64,000 nt of DNA, from contig NC_053402.1 in the NCBI RefSeq assembly GCF_016859285.1, positions 21,771,056 through 21,835,055 of the forward strand, written 5' to 3'. The notes under the pieces were generated by a model. The model saw nothing but the letters and a program-made list of their open reading frames with translations. It ran no database searches and was not told the DNA's origin. Positions 12,005 to 22,841 of the stretch are shown here, one piece after another (positions within the stretch are counted from its first letter, which is position 1; each line of letters opens with the position of its first letter). Source of the stretch: Xiphias gladius (Eukaryota; Chordata; Actinopteri; Istiophoriformes; Xiphiidae). The position numbers were made by a program, and so were the translations under genes.

Positions 12005-13320
12005 CAAAATTTTCTCCTCCAATTTTAAACATGCCAGTGTTTACCACTAATCAAAGGAGCGCTCTCTGGATCCCTCTGTTTTAGATAATTTAGACCCATC
12101 TCTAAACTGACATTTTTATCCAAGATTATATAGAAATTGTCTCCACAAAATTGAGTTCTTTGATGAATGACAATCACAAAAGAAAGGCTTGCTTCCGATG
12201 GAGATTTGAACTCTGTTCTAATTCTTCGGCCTCAGTTCAGCCTTTGACATAGTGGACCACAATTTCTTAATCCGCCGCCCGAAAAACTATTTCAGCATCC
12301 GTGATGTGGATCTGGATTGGTTTATCTCTTATCTGCCCAAAAGGTCCTTCTCTGGTATAGGACATGCCCCCTCCTCTTGCGCTTCTCTCTTTTGTGGGGT
12401 ATCCCAGAGGACTGTCCTGGATCCCCTTTTATTCACTATCTACATGCTACCACTGAGGCAAATCATACATAGACTTAATATCAACTGTCATTTATATGCA
12501 GATGATATTCAACTTTACATTCTAATAAAGTCTTGTACCACCAATTTGTCCTGTATGTATCTTGCCTCCCTGAAATTAAGAACTGGATGTCCAAAGATTT
12601 CAGACAGAGGCAAGAGATCATTATAATTACCCCTTCTTTGCACATCACCAGCATTATTCAAAGTCTCTTGTCTAGTCTGGGTACCTTATTTAATAATGTA
12701 AAAAAATAAAAAATAAACCCATAATCTATGCGTAATTTTTGACTCCAAACTGCTCAGGTGACTAAAGCGGTGAACCAAGGTTTTTTAATCCTTTCATTTG
12801 CAGATCTAGAGAATGTAAGGCATGGTTTTGTCTCCTACAGTCCTGACTATTGCAATGCACTTTATTCTGATCTCAGCAGGTGAAATAATAAAAAATATTA
12901 TTTATATAAAACATTGCTGCCAGACTTTTCATAGAAGCTCCCTCAACACAAAGCCACTGGATGCCTGTGGATGTTAGGACATTTTTAAGGATTTTACTTC
13001 TCCTGTTTAAGGCTTTGGGTGGTTAAGGGTTCTGCTTAGCGCCTTTGATTGCCCTAGTAGTGGTTGCAAAATCTCTATTACTGTCTGAGGCCGTCAGCTG
13101 GAATTCAATATCCTTTCAAATCTCTTATTAAAACTCACCTTAATCTTATGGCTTTTCTTTATTAATAGAACTTGTTGTAATTATTTTGATTATTTTATCT
13201 TTTATCTTTCACATTTTGGATTTTGTTTACATTTTTATTCTTTGTTTTACTGTAAAGCACTTCGTCACTATGTTTTCAAAGGTGCTATATGAAAAATTAA
13301 AAATAAATAAATTAAAATAA
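12005..13320 (+). mobile_element. L2-clade LINE fossil (in perforin B 5' intron)
   Basis: The plus strand carries a decayed reverse transcriptase. An open stretch at 12252-12626 reads DHNFL ... WFISYLPKRSFS ... CGVSQRTVLDPLLFTIYML ... HLYADDIQLY, matching L2/Maui-type elements and still holding the YADD catalytic box. Weaker similarity extends upstream to about 12005. The end near 13250-13320 (GTAAAGCACTTCGTCACTAT, then GTGCTATATG and an A-rich tail) is L2-like. The element is broken by several stops and is antisense to perforin B. It covers a different part of the LINE from the fossil at 6735-7925. Confidence 0.75.
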
Positions 13321-13442
13321 TAGTAGTAATAATAATGATAATTATTGTAAGTAATTACATATCCAGTAGCCCACACCAAGTTGTGTATTTTCGAATAAAG
13401 TTCAAGGTTATTTCAAAAATGACCAAATCTGCAAAGACTCAC

Positions 13443-13510
13443 CTCTATCTTTCATGTTCATGCTGCATGCATGAATCCGAGACTGAGCATCAATATCAGT
13501 CTTTTGTGGT
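13443..13510 (-). other. Probable 5' non-coding exon of perforin B
   Basis: The minus-strand donor GAG|GTGAGTC at 13443/13442 and the sequence around it are similar to those at 8118 of copy A. The 5' limit is unknown. A TATA-like stretch (on the plus strand GTTATAAAAAGAC, about 13509) lies close by. Confidence 0.42.
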
Positions 13511-13798
13511 TATAAAAAGACTGAAGTAGGGCTGGATGTGATCAGAGGGTGGGGAGACAGTAGCGGGGAGATTGGTGTGGGTGGGGGTGATTTGACATGA
13601 AGAGTAAACCTGTGAACTCTCTTCAGTGATGGTGGACTATGGGTAAAGGTGAGAAGACGAAACTCCACTGATAATTTTAGATCAGTTAAAGACTATCAAA
13701 AACTGTTGCACTTTTTGGAGTTGTATATGATGCACTGAGAAGAAATCTTATTAAGCCACTTTGAGAAAATCTTGGTGTTTCAGCAGCAATTACTGACT

Positions 13799-13862
13799 CA
13801 TAATATAATATAATATAATATAATATAATATAATATAATATAATATAATATAATATAATATT
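13799..13862. repeat. (AATAT)n pentanucleotide array 1
   Basis: About 12 perfect tandem copies of a five-base unit. A second array of the same unit on the same strand starts 325 bases further on. Confidence 0.95.
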
Positions 13863-14186
13863 GCAGTTTATTAGATGGTGTTGATGATGTGAAGAGGATG
13901 AAGGAGACTCCGCTGACACCGTCTTGATTGCATATAAAGGTTTTTTACAAAGAGGGACAGCGTCAAGTCAAGCATCTGCAGATCGGCTCGCAAGAGGGTG
14001 TGAAGCCAATGAACCACTCTGAAAATCAGCCTTGACCACCGGCTCTTAAATAAGGCAGTTGTTTTCCTAAAAGCTGTCACTAACATATGGTTTCAGTCAC
14101 AAAGCATTAACTTCCTTTCCCAACTGTGAGGCACCCTCTGAGGACCTTTGACCCAGGGCCTCTATGTTAACACATACACCTCAATA
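13863..14186 (+). other. 324-bp segment between two identical microsatellite arrays; possible insert
   Basis: A more GC-balanced segment lies exactly between two (AATAT)n arrays and ends with CTCAATAAAATA, a polyadenylation-like signal merging into the second array. No protein similarity is seen. It may be a short retroposed element that landed in, or carried, the pentanucleotide tail; a chance expansion of two arrays is the alternative. Confidence 0.35.
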
Positions 14187-14263
14187 AAATATAATATAAT
14201 ATAATATAATATAATATAATATAATATAATATAATATAATATAATATAATATAATATAATATA
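14187..14263. repeat. (AATAT)n pentanucleotide array 2
   Basis: About 15 perfect tandem copies of the same unit as the array at 13799-13862. Confidence 0.95.
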
Positions 14264-15940
14264 AGAACAAAATACAGCCATGTCTGATGATCTTAACATG
14301 TACAAATATTATTTTATTATGTTATATTTTAAACAAATATTCATCTAAAATTGAGAAATGAACATATTTGAAATGAAGTTTTGTCTTCTCACCTACCAGT
14401 TTCTTGACAAGTTAAGAAACGGCTAAAATTACAGATAAAGCAACAAGAAAACAATCACTGTGAAAAATGATAGATGCATCAATTCTTACATTAAAAACAC
14501 CTTTTTATCAGCACAAAAAAGATGTCTAAAGTAGTAATGCAGTCAGGAGAGGAACAACTTATAAAATATACGAAACATGTATAATATGATGGTAATATAA
14601 ACGAAAATAGTTGTGTCCTTCTCTTCTCTCCTCCACTTTCTGTAAATCTTAGTCACAAGTGATGTGGCTTGCCCAGGACAAAGGTGGGTCTTGTTTGTCA
14701 GAGTTCCACAGAGGTGCAGTTGTAGGCGGCCACATGTTACTGGGTCCAAGCAGCAGAGAGGGGGTGAGGGGTGGAGGTGGTGCGACTCACCCAGATCCTC
14801 CACAGTCCTCTCCCGTCAGGGGATTACGGCACGTCACTGGCTGCCTTCACGTGCTCCTGGGAAACGTCAGGCTCCGAGTGCGTCTGTCACGCTCGTACCC
14901 CGATAACAGCCAAATTGATTTGTGTTGTTCAAATTCAAGCGAGACTCAAATTGCCGTGTGTCCGGAGAGGGACACATTTGTAGACCTGCAGCTTTTAGTG
15001 GGCAGTCTGGTTTTATCGCGTAATAATTGGCTGTCGCCGCAAGGTCTTCCGATCTGCTCGGGACGTTTTACTAGTCCCTCACATGTGTGTCACAGTATAT
15101 GAATAATAATCGTTGATCAACATGGATGCTCCGTATAAATACAGTAGCAGAAGGACTTCTGCTCATGACATGTGACTAAAAGTTACTGGTTTCGAAGAGG
15201 TCGCGCACCTGATCTTCTCATAATTAAAACATGGTCCTCCCAGAATTTCAATGGATATTCCACAATTATAAAATAATAATAATAATAATAAATAAATAGC
15301 ATTTTAGTTTATTAGAATAGTTTTCAGAAAAATCTAAATATAGGCCTTTGGAAACATTCTTGAGGGGCTGACCTCATTTTTTTTTTAAAAAATCTATAAT
15401 TATAATATTAATACAGTAGGAAAAAGAAACAACATTTTTATCTGTAGTAATTTACGAATAAAAATCCTGTTTTTTGTGTGTTTTTTTTTTAGTGAGGTCA
15501 GGTCATAACTACAATATTTCTGGCTGTATAGAAGGCGGCTATGGCTGCTAAGTGCAGCCGAGCAGCATCAAACTACACTCAGTCAACCAGAATAAGACCA
15601 GAAGTGAAACGAGTGCACCTGCAAAATAAAATGCACTGTTTAAATCAAAGTATTTTTTAATGTGTTTTGAAAGACCAGGCTTGTTTACCAGCCTGGCAAA
15701 GTGAGCTGAAAAAGGTTTCAGGTTTCCTGCATGTCTGTTGGTTTGAGTAACTTGGTCAACTGAAAAACTGTTAGGGATTATACCCCAAGAAGTAAGGAAT
15801 GTCTCGCACTTCAGTGACTTTTGTGGACCTTGGCCTTGTGGACTTGTAGAGGGTCCCTTCATTTGTGATTTTCGTTCATATTGTTCACACATGGTGCACA
15901 TTCCTAGATAAAGTTGTGTTTAATCAAGTTATCACAACGA
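14264..15940. other. Intergenic DNA with a GC-richer block at about 14660-15080
   Basis: Mostly AT-rich and featureless, with a short ATAAT/AATAAT stretch near 15270. The block at 14660-15080 has higher GC content and overlapping open frames on both strands. None of the translations matches a family I can name, and no consistent chain of exons can be built. It could be a decayed exon cluster or a regulatory island. Confidence 0.3.
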
Positions 15941-15949
15941 AAAGCTGTG

Positions 15950-17250
15950 GCTCTGCAGTATTATTCCAGCATGGCGGCACTGGTCGACGCAGGGCAGGAG
16001 GTGGGGAACGGAGGGGGCCAGCTGTGGCCAAAAGACACAACTCGCCTGGGGGCTGCCCGAAAGGTGTCATCGCCTTGTGCATTTATGTTGACCGGGTTTA
16101 GCCAAACTCGACTGATCAATGAGCATGCAAGGGGTTTCTGAGGAAATTGAAATCAACATAATTCACTGCAGTGTGTTTTCAGCGTCCGTGCTTTAACTAG
16201 GATGTGGAAAAACCTTTCACAGCAATAACTGGATAAAACAAAACAAAGCGGAGAATAGGTCGCTTCATATTGTCATTTAAGTTCCCCTTAACTGCCGAAC
16301 AAGAGGGCGAACTTCAGCGTCGTGCATTTTTAAGAGATGCAGGTTTTTATTTTGATGACAAGGGCCGGAAGTGCCGCCGTCGTTATTCCATCTACCTTGA
16401 CCGTTGTGTGGAGGCGATGCAGGGGACTTGAGGCCGCCGGGAAGGACTCCGCATTTCAAGGAATACAGCCAGCCAGAAATAATGCTAGAACGTAACTGGA
16501 TAAAATAGATGTTGGAGAAGATGAATATAACCTTCACGGACCGGCCCGTTTGTGCTTGGAGTATGCCGGCTCAAAATAGCGGCTCCCTCATCCCCAGTCA
16601 CTGGACTTCGGTAGCCGACTTCCCTTCTTGCTAGTCCGCAGTCCTTCCCAAAATCTCCGCTCCAGAATCACGGATCTCATCTGCGTGTGTGTGTTTTATT
16701 TTATTTTATTTTTTTTCTGCATAGCATTACGAAAGCTAGCGAGCATCACGCCGAACTGACCCGAGCATACGGTACCCGTCTGCTTTCACCAGAGTAACGG
16801 TATGACCTGCTAGTCCTCTACTGCAAATCTGACCGCTAGTATCAAGCTAGCATCATCTGGAGTTGGATGGACCTGCGGCTCGCACAGCATCCCTGCCCGG
16901 GGCGCGTTCAAGCCCGCGCTGCTGCAGCGGAATGCTAACTAACGGGGAAGGGGCTTTAACATGACGAGGAACATTTTGTCTCTCAACCGCTCCAGGCGTT
17001 TAGGTGCTACACGAACATTTTTCACATATCCAAAGTAATGACCGTCCCAAGGTTGCACCATGTACGTGGCTGGCCGTGTCTGTCTCCAGCCCCGCGGATG
17101 ACACGCACACAGGTACCGGCAGTTCAGGGCAAACAGCGGCGGCGCGGACACACCGTCGCCGGGTAGCGCTTAGAGAGTTCGTGGAAGCTTGCTAGCGCCA
17201 AGCTAGGCGGCTAACAGCACAATAGAAAAAAACAAATACCAACGCCAATG
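15950..17250 (+). promoter_or_regulatory. CpG-rich 5' region of paqr4
   Basis: CG dinucleotides are frequent here, unlike in the flanks, up to the paqr4 start at 17356. No TATA box is evident and the transcription start cannot be placed. A plus-strand frame at 15971-16141 begins MAALVDAGQEVGNGGG but has no relative I recognise. Confidence 0.5.
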
Positions 17251-17355
17251 GTATCCCATAAGGTTTTAGTTGCAATAATCTTACTAAACGTGTACATAGG
17301 TGTACAGTCCATTTTTTACTTATTCGGCGGGGTCCTATTAACGGTGTTGTTTGCT

Positions 17356-20300
17356 ATGGCATTTTTAAATGGACCCAGGTTGCTGGACTGGGCGAGTTCA
17401 CCTCCACATCTTCAATTTAACAAATACGTCCTGACGGGATACCGGCCAATCTCCTCTGTGCAGGACTGCATCAGAAGCCTGTTTTACCTGCACAATGAAC
17501 TTGGAAACATATACACTCACGGTGAGTAAAAAAAATAAATAAAATAAAATCAGCCTAGTCAGCAGGTGAGATTTCTGTAGCCACACATGACTTTAACCAT
17601 TAATATTTTACCAGCTGTATCTGAGCTAATTTCACATACACGTTTGAAGAATTTCTCCCAATGATGAAAACAATTAATTTTGTGCGTGTGTCAGCTGAGA
17701 ATAATTACAAATATGGGGCTGTTTTTTGGGGTTATAAAACAAGTCAAACTCATCAGAAAACACAAACAACCTTCATATATCCCGGCATTAAAATACCTGC
17801 CATAAATTTGAGAGTGATAACAAGTTCCAAAATGTGTGCTTTGAATTTTTAGGTGGAAAGGTGTGTACCCCTAGTACATCAGTCATCAGTGGCGGAAAGT
17901 AACCAAGTACTGTCCTCAGGTAGAGCTGCAAAAATTAGTTGGTTAATCAGTTAGTCGGTTGACAGAAAAATTAATTTGAAACTATTTTTAATATTTGAAT
18001 AATAGTTTAAGTCATTTTTCAAGCAAAATTGCAAAACATTTGCTGGTTTAATTTCTCAAAAAAGTGAGATTTTTTTTTGTTGTTGTTTTTGCTTTTTTGG
18101 TCGTACATTACTGTAAATTTGGTATTTTGGGAATTTGGACTGTTGGTTGGGCAAAATAAGTAATCACATATATAAATAACAACAATATATAACAATCAAA
18201 GATGTGACATTGGCCATTTTTTCTTGTGAAAATATTTGTTAGTTGCAGTACTATATGTAATTATTACTTTCACCTTTAATTTTAATGCTACTTTGCACTT
18301 CTGCACCTCAACTCTAAGGGACATTGCACCTTTTACTGCACTACATTTATTTGACAGCTGAGATCTATACTATCAGACCTTGTTGATTATGATTTTACAT
18401 ATGAAATATATGTTTAACTTATAAAATGTGACACACTGTTCAGATTAAACTACCCAACAGTATGTAACGTAATAAGGCTGCAACTAATGATTATATTAAC
18501 GATCCTTTCACGATCTGCAGATTATTTGTCCATTAATCAATATAATTTATTTTATGAAATATTTTAAAAATACTGAAAAAATTTCAATCACAACTTCCCA
18601 GAGCCCAAGGTGATATCTTCAAATATCTCATTTTGTCTGACCAAAAGTCTAAAATCCAACGGTGTTAAGTTTTGACAAAGAAAAGCAGCAAATCATCTCC
18701 TGTGAGAAGCTGTAACCAGTGAATATTTGACATTTTTTCACCGTGCTTGGTCGAAAAATAGCTAAGAAAAAATACTGTTATCATTAGCAAATCGATCAGC
18801 TTAATTGATTAATTGAATAATTGTTTCAGCTCATGAATGTAGTTTAATTGCTTCAGCTTGACCAGTGACAGTAAAAGTATATAATTAAAATGCTATCTTA
18901 TGATTTTATGATATAAAATGATCACAGAGGCTGTTTGTTTTCATAACAAGTACTTCAACTCTTTACTTCTGTACTTTCACTAAAATAATAGTTTCAAAGC
19001 AGGATGTCAACTTGTACTGGATAATTTTTACACTGTTGTATTGCTGTTTTTATTTAAGTAAAAGATCTAATTGTTACATCAGGTCACTTTGAAAGTTGCC
19101 ACACTTTTCCACCAAAAGCTAAGCTGATAATTGTGAACATAGAGAACCAATTTGAAAGGTGGCTTTTTCTTTTAATTAAATTCTCCATATTTTCTATATA
19201 GTACGTGTGCGAAAAGGTGAATTTTGATTATTAATTCAATCAATTATTTAAGAAAAAGACCAAGGCCATATTTTACTATCTCTGTAACTCCACTAACAAC
19301 TGACTGATTTTTTTTTAAAAAGAAGTTTGATATAAAGATTTGTTCAGCTGAACTGCACATAACGGAAACTGCTAGGAGTGGCTTTTTCATCTGGTCCAAA
19401 ATGCCATGGTTACAAAATATGCCATTCTTTTAATAGGTTGGAGCAAGCCAAAATTAATTGCAGTAATGTGTTAATCTGTGCAGCCAGAAGGTGAGACTGA
19501 TGTGTCATCTTGTTAGCAGTCTGCATGGGGTTGTTCTGTCTTCAGACTGAGATGATTAGACTGCCAATAGCGTGGCACACAGTAAAAAGGCTGGTTTCTT
19601 TTGCCCTCCCTTACCTCCCTCCAAATACAGCCTATAGTGGTAAAGGGTGCAGTACATCATCTGTGTTACTGACTTGAGACTTTTGACCACTTGCTCGGTC
19701 TGAAGGTCAACATTTCATGGCTCTCCAACTGCCAGCAGTCACAGAATAAACTGCAGCGGCGATCGTCGGGGAAGTGGCCCAGGCAGCCTTCATTACACTC
19801 TGCTGACGTCAGCTGGGCATGTGACCTCAAATAAACCATTAACATCATTGCCTATATGAGGCAGGGATGTTTAATCCACTGAGCTTTTGTCTAATTTGCT
19901 GAAATTGAGAAGAAAAGATGCAGAGGTCTTTTTAACTGAGGTGTAACTTACTGTTTATTGTGTAGCAACATTTCGGCTACGTCTCATAAGCTGGTTTGTT
20001 TTACATATAAACTCCAAACATCCTGCCTGCGGCTCATCTCTCAGGCACTTCACCGTCTTCATTCTGTTGGCCTTCAGAGGAGGTCCTCTCCAGCCGGCCA
20101 GATAAGGACGAGTGGGGGGAGGAGCACAGATAACACACTTAAAATAGATGTGTTACAGAAGATGGCATTGCCTCTAACACCTGGCTGAGACAAACGCCTT
20201 GACATTGAGAAAGGCAGACTGAGCAAAAATAAGAGGAAGGGAGTGGGATATGTGTGTCGTAGAGTGATAAATGATCCTAACAACTGTATGTGGATCAGAT

Positions 20301-22841
20301 TTCAAGGTCTGAATTTCGCTCATGTAGCAGTGAGTGCCTCCCTCCTTGCCAAAAAGAGAAACTTAACTTGGAGCTATGTAGCCATTAGCGGTATGGGCCC
20401 TTTGCCGCATCAAAATAAGAGCTTAGTGTGAGCCTTGTCTTTCTGTCTCAAAGGGTTGCACTGATAAGTTTGTGCCAATCGAGTAGGTTTCCCCTCTGCT
20501 GCACTTCATTCTTGCCGGTGTCTGCACACACTCAGCAGAGTTGGAAGCCCTTCACAGCTATTTGTTCTTGTAGATTTCGAAAAACAGTATCCAGCGGCTC
20601 GGAAAGTCCTGAGCTAGATAATCCATCAGAATAAACATGACACCTTAATTTGGTTTCGTCAAAGTTCCCGTGTTATTTTATCGCGCTTGAGCTGATGATT
20701 TTAGTACCAGCATGCACGTTACCTTAGGCTGTTGTTTCTTGAAAGTCACAGGATGCCCACAAGAAGAAACTTCCATCGGAAATAATCCTTTAAAATATGC
20801 TGATTTATAGATTTAATTGTCAAAAATATGTAAGTACACACAGAATACATTGCAAAAAGTAAAGCAGACTTGTTAAGTACATGCCACTGTGTATGACAAA
20901 GGTATTCTCCTTTTAATCGCTTGTGTTTCAGGTTTGTTTATTTGTTGGGTCTTGACAGGAGCAAAACCTGAGCTTCATCTTTAATTACAGCAGAGGTAAA
21001 GCCTATTCTTTCTCTGTATCTTCACCCTTCTGCTCTCCAGGCATTCCTTTGGTTTGCTTCCTGGTGCTGTTGCCTCTAAACATCCCCTGGTCTCAGATCA
21101 GCGTCACATGGTTGGGCGTGGTGCACTTTCTGGCTTGCCTGTCGCCCCAGCTGGGCTCTGTGCTCTACCACCTCTTCATGAACCACGAAGGAGGGGAGCC
21201 CGTCTACCACACCCTCCTCAAACTCGACGTGTGTGGAATCTGTATGATCAACACACTGGGTAAGTGTTGTTCTTGGAAGCTCAGCAGATTTTTTTCGCCC
21301 TTTATCAGTTTGGATTCATTGTCAGCTGTCCCTCTGTTGTGGGCGGCCTGTTTACTTTATGGGTGGGATTTTTCTCTATTGATTATCAATGATTTACCAT
21401 GGACGTATTTGACTTGGAGGTGCACCGGTATTGATTTGTCAGAATAAATTTGACTGTTGAGTATTTCTGCTAAGTCAATTGGCAAATGCAAGCAGTTCTG
21501 GGATGATTATTGATCTGTCCATGCTGCCAGTATTACACTAATACAAGACAAAATGACATGCGCATTGTTTTGCATTTATTTATATACTCATGTACTTTGA
21601 ACAAACTTTATAGATTGGCCTACTATACATATTATGCTGATAATGATACAGTATTAATTAATACTGTGACATTAGATTAGATATCTGGTATTTCAGTTAT
21701 GACAATACCACTATACAACTTAAATGCTGTCCTCTCCTTCAAGGCAGTATTAAATGTAAAGCAGCTGTACCTGGTAAGTCAAATGAACAATGAATGGCTG
21801 TACCTGATTGGCCACATTAATCATACTTGTTCTGTAATATCATGTCATTATTTCTCAATTACTTGATTAGTCACTTAGTCTATAAAATGTCAGAAAATAG
21901 TAAAAAAAAAGGGGCAGTCGCTATGACGGCATCTTTAAATTATTTGACTTGTAAAAAAATATATTTAGTTTACAATGTCGTAATCAATCAGCAAACTATT
22001 ACATTTGGAAAGCTGGAATGAAAGAATTCTTGGCATATTTGCTCAAAAAAATTACTTTGATTATCAAAGTAGTTACCAGTTAAAGACTATTAATCGACTA
22101 ATGGATGAATCAGCTTTAGCTCTAGTAAAACAGAACTATTTTCAGCCTACAAAGTTTTCATTGCTACACTTAAAGTGCTCTGCCTATGGGCTTAATGAAT
22201 TTCAGCAGGCTGTTACTGAGCACCCACTCGGGCAGTGACTACACATCAGAAGATCTGAATGCTGCGGTGAAAAAGCAGTGTTGGACAAGGTTCACACAGT
22301 CTGCTCGCTGAGTATTGTGGTGTGTGTCAAGTGGTTCATTGCTGCTGAGTCGCGTCCTCTGTCTCCGCGCTGACTTTCATGTGTGTTTGTGTGTTTTCTT
22401 GTGTCAGGAGCTCTGCCCATTGTCTACAGTACGCTGCTGTGCTACCCGTTCATCCGCACTGTTGCCCTGTTAGTCTACATCCTGCTGTCCAGCCACGCCA
22501 TCTACTGCGCCGTGACGGCTCGGAGCAGCGTTCGCCGACTGCGCTCCTTCGCCTGGCAGGCGCTTTTCCGCTTCTCCTTCTTCCTGCTCCGCTGGGTGGG
22601 CGTGGGCGGCGGCAGCCCCACCTCGCTACGTCACTTCCTCATGATGGACGCACTGGCCGTGCTGGGCGGGGTCATCAACATCACACGCATCCCGGAGCGC
22701 TTCCGCCCAGGCCTCTTTGACTACTGGTGCAACAGCCACCAGATCATGCATGTTCTGGTGGTGGGCTCCATCCTTTACCTGCACTGGGGCGTGCTGGACG
22801 ACCTGCTGTGGATCAACAGCTACAACTGTCCCTCAGACTGA
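17356..22841 (+). CDS. paqr4: Progestin and adipoQ receptor family member 4
   Basis: Exons 17356-17521, 21041-21259 and 22408-22841 join in frame to 272 residues (human PAQR4: 273). The N-terminus MAFLNGPRLLDWASSPPHLQ, followed by a stretch ending LHNELGNIYTHG, is nearly the same as human PAQR4. The protein is a seven-transmembrane member of the PAQR family within the CREST hydrolase superfamily. The family metal-site signature is present: S95 and H99 (SVLYH), D118, and the HxxxH pair H239/H243. PAQR4 is linked in the literature to Golgi/ER sphingolipid metabolism; any enzymatic activity here is inferred from the family. The start at 17356 is chosen from conservation and good context (G at -3, G at +4), although an in-frame ATG at 17248 with no intervening stop would add 36 mostly hydrophobic residues. 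Intron 1 (3.5 kb) is full of nested repeats. Confidence 0.96.
17923..18251. mobile_element. hAT-like MITE copy 1 (nested)
   Basis: Begins GAGCTGCAAAAATTAGTTGG and ends near TTAGTTGCAGT, that is, degraded inverted 'GCTGCAACTAA' ends of a very common percomorph MITE. It lies inside the repeat at 17880-19085. No coding capacity. Confidence 0.5.
18475..18832. mobile_element. hAT-like MITE copy 2 (nested)
   Basis: Begins GGCTGCAACTAATGATTAT and ends GAATAATTGTTTCAGCTC, imperfect terminal inverted repeats. The interior (CCCAGAGCCCAAGGTGATAT and CAAATATCTCATTTTGTCTG) is the typical middle of this family. Nested in the repeat at 17880-19085. Confidence 0.65.
21836..22121. mobile_element. hAT-like MITE copy 3 (paqr4 intron 2)
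   Basis: Contains AGTCTATAAAATGTCAGAAA, followed by AGACTATTAATCGACTAATG and an end at GCTTTAGCTC. These are the internal and 3' parts of the same family as the copies at 17923 and 18475; the 5' tip is degraded. Confidence 0.55.

Larger units (their letters stand above)
17880..19085. mobile_element. Interspersed fish repeat in paqr4 intron 1, host of nested insertions
   Basis: The pieces at about 17880-17922, 18252-18474 and 18833-19085 are consecutive parts of one element. It has the familiar GTACTT...ACTTAAGTA... composition and includes ACTACCCAACAGTAT, which also occurs in the related copy at 39030-39500 (near 39202). Two other elements interrupt it. Assignment rests on remembered family patterns. 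Confidence 0.5.

Noticed and set aside
14659-15102. Possible kringle, WSC or thrombospondin-like pieces on the minus strand (CYRGTS, PVTCRNPLTGEDCGG)
   Set aside because: The pieces lie in different frames with stops between them, and no splice chain joins them; similarity is too short to trust.
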